Shown one piece after another: positions 25,001-40,000 of a stretch of 64,000 bases of DNA. Both the position numbers and the translations under genes were made by a program. Every line of letters begins with the position of its first letter. The stretch's first letter is position 1. Below the pieces are notes generated by a model, which saw nothing but the letters and a program-made list of their open reading frames with translations, searched no databases and had not been told where the DNA came from. The DNA comes from Liolophura sinensis (Eukaryota; Mollusca; Polyplacophora; Chitonida; Chitonidae). The stretch spans positions 64,501 to 128,500 of the forward strand of contig NC_088306.1 of NCBI RefSeq assembly GCF_032854445.1. Direction: 5' to 3'.

Positions 25001-28000
25001 TATGACACTGCTATTAGGCTACATGAATGTGACATTACTGATGCTACATGTATGATGCTGCTACTGGGCTATATGAATGTGACATTACTGATGCTACATG
25101 TATGACACTGCTATTGGGCTATATGAATGTGACATTACTGATGCTACATGTATGACACTGCTACTGGGCTATAGCAGACTGTTGTATGTCTTTTATATGT
25201 AAACGTAAAGGATCCATGAAACCACAATCAAACAAAATAACACCACCAAATATTTAAGAAATCCCAGTATAAATACAATTTGTAGCTTATGTATTACTCA
25301 TCAACGGGAATAAATCAGAAAATGTTTGATCGTGCCTTTATGCAGGGCTATGGACATAAGCCCAAAGTGTTTGGCACCTGACCTTTCATGACGTTTCTAA
25401 GACAAAATTTGCATTGTGTAGCTCAGCCAAGCTGTCTGATAACTCTCTAAGACTTTGGTAGTGTCCATATCCCCACACCACTAGTACTTGACCTCTCCAT
25501 GATCTCACCTGAGCTGTCTGATAACTCTCTAAGGCTTTGGTAGTGTCCATATCCCCACACCACTAGTACTTGACCTCTCCATGATCTCACCTGGGCTGTC
25601 TGATAACTCTCTAAGACTTTGGTAGTGTCCATATCCCCACACCACTAGTACTTGACCTCTGCATGATCTCACCTGGGCTGTCTGATAACTCTCTAAGACT
25701 TTGGTAGTGTCCATATCCCCACACCACTAGTCCTTGACCTCTCCATGATCTCACCTGAGCTGTCTGATAACTCTCTAAGACTTTGGTAGTGTCCATATCC
25801 CCACACCACTAGTACTTGACCTCTCCATGATCTCACCTGAGCTGTCTGATAACTCTCTAAGACTTTGGAAGTGTCCATATCCCCACACCACTAGTGCTTG
25901 ACCTCTCCATGATCTCACCTGAGCTGTCTGATAACTCTCTAAGACTTTGGTAGTGTCCATATCCCCACACCACTAGTACTTGACCTCTCCATGATCTCAC
26001 CTGGGCTGTCTGATAACTCTCTAAGACTTTGGTAGTGTCCATAACCCCACACCACTAGTACTTGACCTCTCCATGATCTCACCTGAGCTGTCTGATAACT
26101 CTCTAAGACTTTGGTAGTGTCCATATCCCACACCACTAGTACTTGACCTCTCCATGATCTCACCTGAGCTGTCTGATAACTCTCTAAGACTTTGGTAGTG
26201 TCCATATCCTCACACCACTAGTACTTGACCTCTCCAGGATCTCACCTGGGCTGTCTGATAACTCTCTAAGACTTTGGTAGTGTCCATATCCCCACACCAC
26301 TAGTGCTTGACCTCTCCATGATCTCACCTGAGCTGTCTGATAACTCTCTAAGACTTTGGTAGTGTCCATATCCCCACACCACTAGTACTTGACCTCTCCA
26401 TGATCTCACCTGAGCTGTCTGATAACTCTCTAAGACTTTGGTAGTGTCCATATCCCCACACCACTAGTGCTTGACCTCTCCATGATCTCACCTGAGCTGT
26501 CTGATAACTCTCTAAGACTTTGGTAGTGTCCATATCCTCACACCACTAGTACTTGACCTCTCCATGATCTCACCTGAGCTGTCTGATAACTCTCTAAGAC
26601 TTTGGTAGTGTCCATATCCCCACACCACTAGTACTTGACCTCTCCATGATCTCACCTGGGCTGTCTGATAACTCTCTAAGACTTTGGTAGTGTCCATATC
26701 CCCACACCACTAGTCCTTGACCTCTCCATGATCTCACCTGAGCTGTCTGATAACTCTCTAAGACTTTGGTAGTGTCCATATCCCCACACCACTAGTACTT
26801 GACCTCTCCATGATCTCACCTGAGCTGTCTGATAACTCTCTAAGACTTTGGTAGTGTCCATATCCTCAAACCACTAGTACTTGACCTCTCCATGATCTCA
26901 CCTGAGCTGTCTGATAACTCTCTAAGACTTTGGTAGTGTCCATATCCCCACACCACTAGTACTTGACCTCTCCATGATCTCACCTGAGCTGTCTGATAAC
27001 TCTCTAAGACTTTGGTAGTGTCCATATCCCCACACCACTAGTACTTGACCTCTGCATGATCTCACCTGGGCTGTCTGATAACTCTCTAAGACTTTGGTAG
27101 TCTCCATATCCCCACACCACTAGTACTTGACCTCTCCATGATCTCACCTGAGCTGTCTGATAACTCTCTAAGACTTTGGTAGTGTCCATATCCCCACACC
27201 ACTAGTGCTTGACCTCTCCATGATCTCACCTGAGCTGTCTGATAACTCTCTAAGACTTTGGTAGTGTCCATATCCCCACACCACTAGTACTTGACCTCTC
27301 CATGATCTCACCTGGGCTGTCTGATAACTCTCTAAGACTTTGGAAGTGTCCATATCCCCACACCACTAGTACTTGACCTCTCCATGATCTCACCTGAGCT
27401 GTCTGATAACTCTCTAAGACTTTGGAAGTGTCCATATCCCCACACCACTAGTACTTGACCTCTCCATGATCTCACCTGAGCTGTCTGATAACTCCTTAAG
27501 ACTTTGTTAGTGTCCATATCCCCACACCACTAGTACTTGACCTCTCCAGGATCTCACCTGAGCTGTCTGATAACTCTCTAAGACTTTGGAAGTGTCCATA
27601 TCCCCACACCACTAGTACTTGACCTCTGCATGATCTCACCTGGGCTGTCTGATAACTCTCTAAGACTTTGGTAGCATCCACCTCCAGCTGTTTGAAGTGA
27701 TTCTCCAGAGTGACCAGCTTCTCCTGATTCTCCTGGATGTCATCCTCTAAGGACTTCATCTTGGTCTCCGCTTTCTTAAGGTTCCTTGTACAAACATTTG
27801 CAGTTTAAAACATTGTGACTTCAGGGATATCTATAAAGTTTTCATATTCAGCTATATATGTGTATACTTTAATTTACATATTGAACTGTTGCCGATGGCC
27901 TAACAAGAATTTCACACTTATATGATGGCCGTTTGACTGATGGAGAACACCCGCACTTGAGGTAAATCCCAGATATTTAGCAAGTTACCGCAGAACTTTC

Positions 28001-31000
28001 CCCACATGTGATGTCAACTGATTATCACCAAGGCGACAAGAATAGTTTATAGATCGGGGAAATGTACAAATTCCTGGTGGAGGGCACGGTTCAAACCTGC
28101 ACCTTGTGTGTCCCAGCGAACGGAAGGCAAGCACCTGTGGAACTGGCACACATCCCAGTTTTTCTAGTTGTAGCCGAATATGGTCAAGTGCTTACTAGGG
28201 TTATCAAGAATACAGTGTAATACTCTAGAGTCTTGAGTCTACTCTGGAGTCTTGGTCTTTGTCTCTGCTTTTTCTAGTTTCTTAGCATCATCAGTCTGAG
28301 TGCTCAAACACGAAACGAAAACAATAAATCTATAATATTTCCAAAGTATGTGTACATGTAGTTGCTTTATTCTGTGTAAAATTGTCCTTTTAAGGCTTTA
28401 CCAGGCTATTTATGTAGCAATATATTGTCTTTTATTGTCTTCAGGTGGATCAGAACTCCTTATGCTGAATATTCTTGTACGAATGTCCACGCCTTTATGC
28501 TAGATCAGCCCCTGGCTCATGGAATTCATGATTATCTTGTCCTGATTTTCAGCAAACAGCAACAGCCAACACAGCATTTTTTCACTTTCAACCTTTTGAT
28601 TTCACTAAGACAGCAAGTTGTCTCACCTCTCTGCAGTTTTAATGCCCACTTTAAGCTTGGTGATTTGTCCCGTAGTCTCATCAATCTGCGCTGTGATCGC
28701 GTCAACTCGCGACTGAGCAGCACTCATTTTGGACCCGCCAATCTCCATTATCTGGTTGTGAAGTCTGGCAGAGGAGAAAACAAGAAATATGAGAATGGCA
28801 GATCCCCTTCAGTTAAGTTGCTATGAAAAATAAAAATAAATCCAAGAAACAAAAACAATTACTGTTGGAAAAGAAGAACTAGAAAAGTTTGCTTATGGAC
28901 ACAGTCTCAAAATTTGATTTCACCTATTTAATGGAGATTGTACCTCATAGCTTGAAAACTTTTTCTCGAGAAACACATGTTCTAATGGATCACATTACAA
29001 CAATATGAGTGACGACTGGAAAGGGAAACGTGGATCTGACTAGTTACAAGTGTGTGGAGGATTTGACTTGTTACAAGTGTGTGGAGGATTTGACTAGTAA
29101 CAAATGTGTGGAGTATTTGACTTTTTACAAATGTCTGGAGGATTTGACTAGTTAAAGGTGGTAGAGGATTTGACTTGTTACAAGGGTGTGGAGGATTTGA
29201 CTAGTAACAAGTGTATGGAGTATTTGACTTCTTACAAATGTGTGGAGGATTTGACTTGTTACAAGTGGTGGAGGAATTGACTGTTACAAATGTGTGGAGG
29301 ATTTGACTGGTTACAAGTTTGTGGAGGATTTGACTAGTAACAAGTGTGTGGAGTATTTGACTTCTTACAAATGTCTGGAGGATTTGACTAGTTACAAGTG
29401 GTGAAGGATTTGACTTGTTACAAGACTGTGGAGGATTTGACTTGTTACAAGAGTGTGGAGGATTTGACTAGTAACAAGTGTGTGGAGTATTTGACTTCTT
29501 ACAAATGTCTGGAGGATTTGACTAGCTACAAGTGGTGGAGGATTTGACTGTTATAAATGTGTGGAGAATTTGACTGGTTACAAGTGTGGAGGATTTGACT
29601 GTTACACATGTGTGGAGGATTTGACTGGTTACAAGTGTGAGGAGGTTTGACTGGTTACAAGTGTGTGGAGGATTTGACTGGTTACAAGTGTGTGGAGGAT
29701 TTGACTGGTTACAAGTGTGTGGACTGTTACAAATGTGTGGAGGATTTGACTGGTTACAAGTGTGTGGAGGATTTGACTGGTTACAAGTGTGTGGAGGATC
29801 TGACTGGTTACAAGTGTGTGGAGGATTTGACTGGTTACAAGTGTGTGGAGGATTTGACTGTTACAAATGTTTGGAGGATTTGACTGGTTACAACTGTGGA
29901 GGATTTGACTTGTTACAAGTGTGTGGAGCATTTGACTGGTTACAAGTGTGTGGAGGATTTGACTGGTTACAAATGTGTGGAGCACTTACTGTATTATACT
30001 GCTACCTTTTCGTCACTACTCCCAAAACAGCTGCAATTTCTGTAATCTTTCTTTTACTTCTTTGATCAAATGTGTATGGTAACAATATTACTTATTATGT
30101 TTAATAAAACACCTACATCCCTGCGTTTTTGATAAATCAAATTTGTGTTTACAATGCAATATACATCGTCACAAAATTGCTACAAATGATAGACGAACAA
30201 CAGTACAGTGTAGTGACAGCATGTTTTCCCGTCACTACTTATTAAATCTAAGAAATTCCAGTCCTTCAATGCCTTCCTTTTCTATGACATTTCCAGTTCT
30301 CCATACCCATGGTAATGCTGAATGAGAGTCTTTTGAAGCTTACTTTTGAACCACAGCTTCCACTTTGGAGGCAACAGCTGTAGCCTTGTCATAATCTGAA
30401 ATGAAAAAATCAAATAAATACATGTACAAAAATAAACATAAACAATAACAAACCATAAAACAAGAATTGCAAAGTCCACAATATTTTAACTGTTTACACT
30501 AGGTCTGGATTGTCAGGCCTGGACCTTTATCGAGATCACTTTTAATCCTCATGCCAGGATCTTCATTAAGATCACTTTCAATCCTCATGTCTGGACAAGA
30601 TCATTTTGATCCTTATTTATGTACATGTACCTAGATCTTCATCATCAAACGATCTCGTCTGTCTAAATGGCGCGTACATTGCTCTTCTTTGTTATTATTA
30701 TTATTATCCCCACATAAGCTGTTAGTGTAAAACAGGATGTATTTCTTGGTAGAGATACATGTATGCTTTAGGGATAAACTTTAACTCGCCTTTCTTATAG
30801 TTGTTGACCTTGGTCTGCATGTCCTTTAGGGTTTTCTCGTCAGGGGCCGCAGCCTTGACCTTGGCCTCCTGCTCCTGGATCTGACCTTTCAGCTGAACTT
30901 CATCTTCAGTCATCGCCTACACAAATATATTTATTTAATACCAAATTGACATACTCTTTATTTTTTCATGTTGTAACTTAGAATTGGTAGCGAGGTTACC

Positions 31001-34000
31001 AAAGAGCTCGTCTGTGAGAGACAAATGAATGAAAAAACTCGATGCATAAAGAACACAAATCGTGAAAAACCCACGACCATCCGCAGGTTTCTGACAGTCT
31101 TACGACTGGAGAGGAAGCCAGCATGAGCTGGACTTGAACTCACAGCGACCGCATTGGTGAGAGACTCCTGGGTCATTATGCTGTGGTAGCACGCTAACCA
31201 ACTAAACCATGGAGGCCCCAAAATACATAAATACATACATGTAGTTATTTATCACAACACTAGATCATGGATAGTCCAGGAAAAAAAAAATACTTATGTT
31301 GTATAGAACCATACTCAAGACTTTCTCAAATGTATGTTGTACAGAACCATACTAAAGACTTTCTCAAATGTATGTTGTATAGAACCACACTCAAGACTTT
31401 CTCAAATGTATGTTGTACAGAACCATACTAAAGACTTTCTCAAATGTATGTTGTACAGAACCATACTCAAGACTTTCTCAAATGTATGTTGTATAGAACC
31501 ATACTCAAGACTTTCTCAAATGTATGTTGTACAGAACCATACTAAAGACTTTCTCAAATGTATGTTGTACAGAACCATACTCAAGACTTTCTCAAATGTA
31601 TGTTGTACAGAACCATACTAAAGACTTTCTCAAATGTATGTTGTACAGAACCATACTCAAGACTTTCTCAAATGTATGTTGTATAGAACCATACTCAAGA
31701 CTTTCTCAAATGTATGTTGTACAGAACCATACTAAAGACTTTCTCAAAGGTATGTTGTATAGAACCATACTCAAGACTTTCTCAAATGTATGATGAGAGT
31801 CAGCTTTAAGAGTGGATTTCCAGAAACTCCCTCTGGAGCTTCCATGCCTCAGGCCATACAGCATGAATTCTACAGGACTCACAGCTATCTCCATCTTGTG
31901 TTTTGCCAGCGTGTGTTTCATCTGCGTCACTGACTTCTCCACACTATGAACAGTCTCCTCTAACTTGTTCTTATTGTCTCGCACCTGCTGTGCCTCCATC
32001 ATCAACTAAAACACGGAGAAATATTTGTTATAACAGACAAGAGAATATACTGTTAGCTCCAGATGGTAAGTTCATGTAAATTCTGTTTTGTCGGCATTTA
32101 TTACACAGTCCATCAAATTTACGGACAAAATTCTTCAAGAATGTGGATAAAATATTGTTTACAAGTTGGCCTTCAGTGAACGATCGATCCATTAAATGTA
32201 GGTCAGGAGCGGGCGCAGGATTGTTGTCCTGGAATTTCCTAAACTATTCTTTATCACGGTGAGTGTATCCCTTCTTCCATAGAAGAGAATTCGTCCATTT
32301 AAAGGTGGTACAAGTTTGTGCTCTTAGAGTGCATTCTAGCAGGAATAGAAATACAGTAAGACCTGAGAGTCAAAAGGTCATCAGAATTGGAAATCAATTT
32401 CACATGCCCATCATTGAAGAAATGAATAGTGCCCAAATTAGGTCTAACATTACAGGTTCTTTCAGATATCTAATTTCTAAAGCACAGTATTATCTTTGTT
32501 CAAAGGATTACACAAGACTTTTGTGTTCTGATGTACAGTTTTAAGCAGTGCGTGTGGTGGTCAAGGTCTCGTGATGGTCAGGAACCACAATCATCTGTTT
32601 ATATACACTTTGAACACTCTGAAACTGACCACAAGAATTGTAACATTAGCGATTGGGCATAGCATACTATGCCTAGATCTACATACATGTTTACAGCTGG
32701 TCAAACGACAGGTTCTATATTCTGCATACATGTTTACAGCTGGTCAAACGACAAGTTCTATGTACTGCATACATGTTTACAGCTGGTCGAAGGACAAGTT
32801 CTATGTACTGCATACATGTTTACAGCTGGTCGAAGGACAAGTTCTATGTACTGCATACATGTTTACAGCTGGTCGAAGGACAAGTTCTATGTACTGCATG
32901 CATGTTTACAGCTGGTCGAAGGACAAGTTCTATGTACTGCATACATGTTTACAGCTGGTCGAAGGACAAGTTCTATGTACTGCATACATGTTTACAGCTG
33001 GTCGAAGGACAAGTTCTACGTACTGCATACATGTTTACAGCTGGTCGAAGGACAAGTTCTACATACTGCATACATGTTTACAGCTGGTCGAAGGACGTTC
33101 TATGTACTGCATACATGTTTACAGCTGGTCGAAGGACAAGTTCTATGTACTGCATACATGTACATCGTGAACTGTCAAAAGAATTTGACTGGCCCACTGG
33201 ACTTTCTTATCCCAAGGCCTGCCTGCCTGGCCAACATTTCTCTATCCCTAAAATAAGTCTGACCTTTTCCAGGTTGGTTTCCATGACCTTGACCTGTGTA
33301 GGGTTGAACTCTTGTGACACAGCTGATGATCCCATGCGACCTTTGCTGACACTTTTCCCACCACCGCTCATTGTGCCTGAAGAACAAACAACTTCCTATA
33401 ACTGCTGCAGAAGGGCATCAACGTAACTCTCTTTCATTGGCTAATTACCATGTACCAGGCTAGGCCAGCAGAAAAAATATGGAAACATCAGATTCTGTCT
33501 TTTAAATTTAACATTTCTTTCAACATTGTTAACATTAGATGTATACTCTAACTTTGAAGAACATATGAAATGTCATTTGTCTTCATCATTCTATATGCCA
33601 TAGAAATGAGACTAATGCATTTCTTTTACCTCGGAGATAAATAGTGAAATATTTTGAAATGTAAGGCAGGCTCTATCAAGAAAATCCAGGGTCTAATGAT
33701 GTCAAATTTTTGGTTTTCTTTCACATTCTTTGACACACAGTCTTTATTTGTGTGTTTTTTGGACATTCACATAATATGTGTCACTTCCCCAAGATAATAT
33801 TCTTATTTCAACCGAAAACTCTGGAGTAAAGAATTCATGTTCATTTTACTGACGAACACTTCATTTCTACTGATGGTCGTCAACTTGATGGGTGAAGGAA
33901 ACTGAGTTGACCCATAATATTAGCCTGCTTGGCCAGTGAGGGAGAGATGGGATGGGTGAAGGAATCTGAGTGGACAAACAACATTAGTCTGCTTGGCCAA

Positions 34001-37000
34001 TGAGGGAGAGACAGGAGGGGTGGAGGAAACTGAGTGGCCCCACAATATTAGTCTGCTTGGCCAGTGAGGGAGAGATGGGAGGGGTGGAGGAAACTAAGTG
34101 GACCCACAACATTAGTCTGCTTGGCCAGTGAGTGAGAGACAGGAGAGGTGGAGGAAACTGAGTGGACCCATAATATTAGTCTGCTTGGCCAGTGAGGGAG
34201 AGATGGGAGGGGTGGAGGAAACTAAGTGGACCCACAACATTAGTCTCCTTGACCAATGAGGGAGAGACAGGAGGGGTGGAGGAAACTGAGTGGACCAACA
34301 ATATTAGTCTGCTTGGCCAGTGAGGGAGAGATGGGAGGGGTGGAGGAATCTGAGTTGACCCACAATATTAGTCTGCTTGGCCAATGAGGGAGAGACAGGA
34401 GGGGTGGAGGAAACTGAGTGGACCCATAATATTAGTCTGCTTGGCCAGTGAGGGAGAGACGGGAGGGGTGGAGGAAACTGAGTGGACCCACAACATTAGT
34501 CTGCTTGGCCAGTGAGTGAAAGACAGGAGGGGTGGAGGAAACTGAGTGGACCCACAACAATAGTCTGCTTGGCCAGTGAGTGAGAGACAGGAGGGGTGGA
34601 GGAAACTGAGTTGACCCATAATATTAGTCTGCTTGGCCACTGAGGGAGAAACGGGATGGGTGGAAGAAACTGAGTGGACCCACAATATTAGTCTGCTTGG
34701 CCAGTAAAGGAGAAACGGGAGGGGTGGAGGAAACTGAGTGGACCCATAATATTAGTCTGCTTGGCCAACATGGGACAGACGGGATGGGTGGAAGAAACTG
34801 AGTGGACCCATATTATTAGTCTGCTTGGCCAGTGAGGGAGAAACGGGAGGGGTGGAGGAAACTGAGTGGACCGACAATATTAGTCTGCTTGGCCAACATG
34901 GGAGAGATGGGATGGGTGGAAGAAACTGAGTGGACCGACAATATTAGTCTGTTTGGCCAGTGAGGGAGAGACGGGAGGGGTGGAGGAAACTGAGTAGACC
35001 CACAATATTAGTCTGCTCGGCCAGTGAGGGAGAGACGGGAGGGGTGGAGGAAACTGAGTGGACCCATAATATTAGTCTGCTTGGGCAGTGAGGGAGAGAC
35101 GGGAGGGGTGGAGGAAACTGAGTGGACCCACAACATTAGTCTGCTTGGCCAGTGAGTGAGAGACAGGAGGGGTGGAGGAAACTGAGTTGACCCATAATAT
35201 TAGTCTGCTTGGCCATTGAGGGAGAAACGGGATGGGTGGAAGAAACTGAGTGGACCCATAATATTAGTCTGCTTGGCCAACATGGGAGAGACGGGATGGG
35301 TGGAAGAAACTGAGTGGACCCATATTATTAGTCTGCTTGGCCAGTGAGGGAGAGACGGGAGGGGTGGAGGAAACTGAGTGGACCCACAATATTAGTCGGC
35401 TTGGCCAGTCTGGGAGAGATGGGATGGGTGGAGGAATCTGAGTGGACCGACAATATTAGTCTGCTTGGCCAGTGAGGGAGAGATGGGATGGGTGGAGGAA
35501 ACTGAGTGGACCCATAATATTAGTCGGCTTGGCCAGTCAGGGAGAGATGGGAGGGGTGGAGGAAACTAAGTGGACCCACATTAGTCTGCTTGGCCAGTGA
35601 GGGAGAGATGGGAAGGGCGGATGAAACTGAGTGGACCCACAATATTAGTCGGCTTGGCCAGTGAGGGAGAGATGGGATGGGTGGAGGAAACTGAGTGGAC
35701 CCATAATATTAGTCGGCTTGGCCAGTGAGGGAGAGATGGGAGGGGTGGAGGAAACTGAGTGGACCCATAATATTAGTCTGCTTGGCCACCATGGGAAAGA
35801 TGGGATGGGTGGAGGAAACTGAGTGGACCCATAACATTAGTCTGCTTAGCCAGTGAGGGAGAGATGGGAGGGGTGGAGGAAACTGAGTGGACCAACAATA
35901 TTAGTCTGCTTGGCCAGTGAGGGAGAAACGGGAGGGGTGAAGGAAACTGAGTGGACCCATAATATTAGTCTGCTTGGCCAACATGGGAGAGACGGGATGG
36001 GTGGAAGAAACTGAGTGGACCCATATTATTAGTCTGCTTGGCCAGTGAGGGAGAAACGGGAGGGGTGGAGGAAATTGAGTGGACCCATAATATTAGTCGG
36101 CTTGGCCAGTCTGGGAGAGATGGGAGGTGCGGAGGAAACTGAGTGGACCCACAACATTAGTCTGCTTGGCCAGTGAGGGAGAGACAGGAGGGGTGGAGGA
36201 AACTGAGTGGACCGACAATATTAGTCGGCTTGGCCAGTCTGGGGGAGATGGGATGGGTGGAGGAAACTGAGTGGACCCACAATATTAGTCTGCTTGGTCA
36301 GTGAGGGAGAGACAGGAGGGGTGGAGGAAACTGAGTGGACCGACAATATTAGTCGGCTTGGCCAGTCTGGGAGAGATGGGATGGGTGGAGGAATCTGAGT
36401 TGACCCACAATATTAGTCTGCTTGGCCAGTGAGGGAGAGATGAGAGGGGTGGAGGAAACTGAGTGGACCCATAATATTAGTCTGCTTGGCCAGTGAGGGA
36501 GAGATGGGATGGGTGGAGGAAACTGAGTGGACCCACAATATTAGTCTGCTTGGCCAGTGAGGGAGAGACGGGAGGGGTGGAGGAACCTGAGTGGACCCAT
36601 AATATTAGTCTGCTTGGCCAACATAGGAGAGATGGGATGGATGGAGGAAACTGAGTGGACCCATAACATTAGTCTGCTTGCCAGTCAGGGAGAGATGGGA
36701 GGGGTGGAGGAAACTGAGTGGACCCACAATATTAGTCTGCTTGGCCAGTGAGGGAGAAACGGGAGGGGTGGAGGAAACTGAGTGGACCCACAATATTAGT
36801 CTGCTTGGCCAGTGAGGGAGAGAATTGAGGTTTCTACACCTTCACGTTATGACTGGATTGAAACTAATCTCTAAACTCCAACTTAAAACGAGTGTTATTT
36901 GCCATCTTGGATTTCCTTGTTTGTACGAAGTGTGGGTTTTTATAATATACTCTTACCAGAGGTGTCAATCAGCTGTCCATGAAGGGTGACAACCCTGAAG

Positions 37001-40000
37001 CGAGTTTTCCCGTAAGCAATTCTTGTAGCTTGTTCAAGGTCATTGGCAACAAGAGTGTCACGAAGAGCAAAGTAAAACGCCATTCGGATGTTTTCGTCTC
37101 TAACCTTCACAAGGTCAAACAGTCGTGGCACACCTTCAGGCCTGTTCAAATGACGTGAAAGACTTGAGCCTCAATTGTCCTCATATTCACGATGGAAAAA
37201 GACTCGTCTTAAAATCCCTCAATTTATGTACTCATTTTTCACATTGTACTCAAACATATTTGAGTTACACTAAATGGCCCGTTTCAAAAATGGTATTTTA
37301 ATAATTAGGTTAGCCCTTAACTACCATGACAACATAGGTTATGCTGACAAAAAGCATATTTTATAGCTAAACCTTATTTTTTAAGATCAAGAAAAGAACC
37401 ATTAATGTGTGTGATTCTCACGAATTCACTGACCTAGACTGTGATCACAGAACTTCTACCATACAAACACAGTGTACTACACAATACGAAGACAGTGTAC
37501 CAGACACCACAAACACACAGTGTACCAGACACCACAAATACACTGCTTACGTAACACCACAAAGACAGTATACTACACACCACAAACACACAGTGTACCA
37601 GACACCACAAACACACAGCGTACCACACACCACAAACACACAGTGTACCACACACCACAAACACACAGTATACCACATGCCACAAACACACAGTGTACCA
37701 CACACCAAAAATACACCACAAACACACAGTGTACAATACACCACAAACACAGTATACCACACACCACAAACACACAGTGTACAATACACCACAAACACAG
37801 TATACCACACACCACAAACACACAGTATACCACACACCACAAGCACACTGTGTACCACACACCACAAACATACAGTGTACCACACATCACAAACACACAG
37901 TGTACCATACACCACAAACACAGTGTACCACACACCACAAACACACAGTATACCACACACCACAAATACACCAAAACACACAGCGTACCACACACCACAA
38001 ACACACAGTATACCACAAACCACAAAACAGACAGTGTACCACACACCACCATCACACTGTATACCACAAACCACAAACACACAGTATACCACACACCACA
38101 AACACACAGTATACCACACACCACAAACACACAGTGTACCACACACCACAAACACACAGCGTATCAGACACCAGAAACACACAGTATATCACAAACCACA
38201 AACACACAGTGTACCACACACCACCATCACACAGTATACCACACACCACAAACACACAGTATACCACACACCACAAACACACAGCCTACCACACACCACA
38301 AACACACTGCGTACTAGACACCACAAACACACTGCATGCCTAACACCACAAACACATCGCGTACCACACACCACAAATACACCGTGTACCACACACCACA
38401 AACACACTGCGTACCACAACACAAACAGACTGTGTACCTAACACCACAAACACATCGCGTACCACACACCACAAACACACAGTGTACCACACACCACAAA
38501 CACACAGTATACCACACACCACAAACACAGTGTACCACACACCACAAACACACAGTATACCACACACCACCATCACACTGTATACCATACACCACAAACA
38601 CAGTGTACCACACACCACAAACACACTGCGTACCACGCACCACAAACACACAGTATACCACACACCACAAACACACAGCGTACCAGACTCCACAAACACA
38701 CAGTATACCACAAACACACAGTGTGCCACACACCACAAATACACCAGAAACACACAGTATACCACACACCACAAACACACAGCGTACCACACACCACAAA
38801 CACACTGTGTACCACACACCACAAACACACCAAGCACCACACCACAAACACACTGTGTACCACACACCACAAACACAGTGTACAATACGCCACAAACACA
38901 GTATACCACACACCACAAACACACAGTATACTACACACCACAAACACACAGTGTACAATACACCACAAACACATAGTATACCACACACCACAAACACACG
39001 GTGTACCACACACCACAAACACAGTGTACAATACACCACAAACACAGTGTACCACACACCACAAACACACAGTGTACAATACACCACAAACACACAGTAT
39101 ACCACACACCACAAACACATTGTACCACACACCATAAACACAGTGTACCACACACCTCACACACACAGCGTACAACACACCACAAACAGTGTACCACACA
39201 CATACAGTATACCACACACACAGTGTAACACACACCACAAATACAGTGTACCACATCACAAACACACAGTGTACCACACACCACAAACACACAGCATACA
39301 ACACACCACAGACACACAGCGTACAACACACCACAAACACACAGCGTACCAGACACACACCTTACCACACACCATGAAGACACAGCGTACAACACACCAC
39401 AAACACACAGTATACCACACACCACAAACACACCGCGTACCACACACCACAAACAGCCCAGATCTAACATACACCACAAACACATAGAGTACCACACACC
39501 ACAAACACATAGCGTACCACACACCACAAACACATAGCGTACCACACACCACAAACACACAGCATACCACAAACACAGCATACCACACACACACAGCGTA
39601 CTAGACACACAGCGTACCAGACACACAGCGTACCACGCACACAGCATACCATACACCACAAACACACAGCGTACCACACACACAGAGTACCGCACACCAC
39701 AAACACACAGTGTACCAGACACCACAAACAGCTCAGATCTAACATACACAGACATACGTTTGTATTTTTCGTTTTGCATGCTCTTTCCACTTCTGCATCT
39801 TGTCCAGGCCGATGAATGTTGCTGAGCCAACGTTGTTTTTCTTGAGGAACTCGACACATTTCTGGGCAGTATCGATCGTATCCACGACGATGTTGTCAAG
39901 CGAACCACAAGCTGTCGATATGGCAACATCATACTTCTCATCAATTCCACCAAGGTCACCCTGCAAACAAAGAAAATGCTAGATTTGCAAACTAATTTCA

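Noticed and set aside
25427-27639. CRISPR-like array
   Set aside because: Units are directly adjacent without unique spacers, and the genome is eukaryotic; it is a junction-derived minisatellite.
29637-30065. 142-codon plus-strand frame rich in Gly, Asp and Trp
   Set aside because: 27-base minisatellite translation in an SMC4 intron on the opposite strand.
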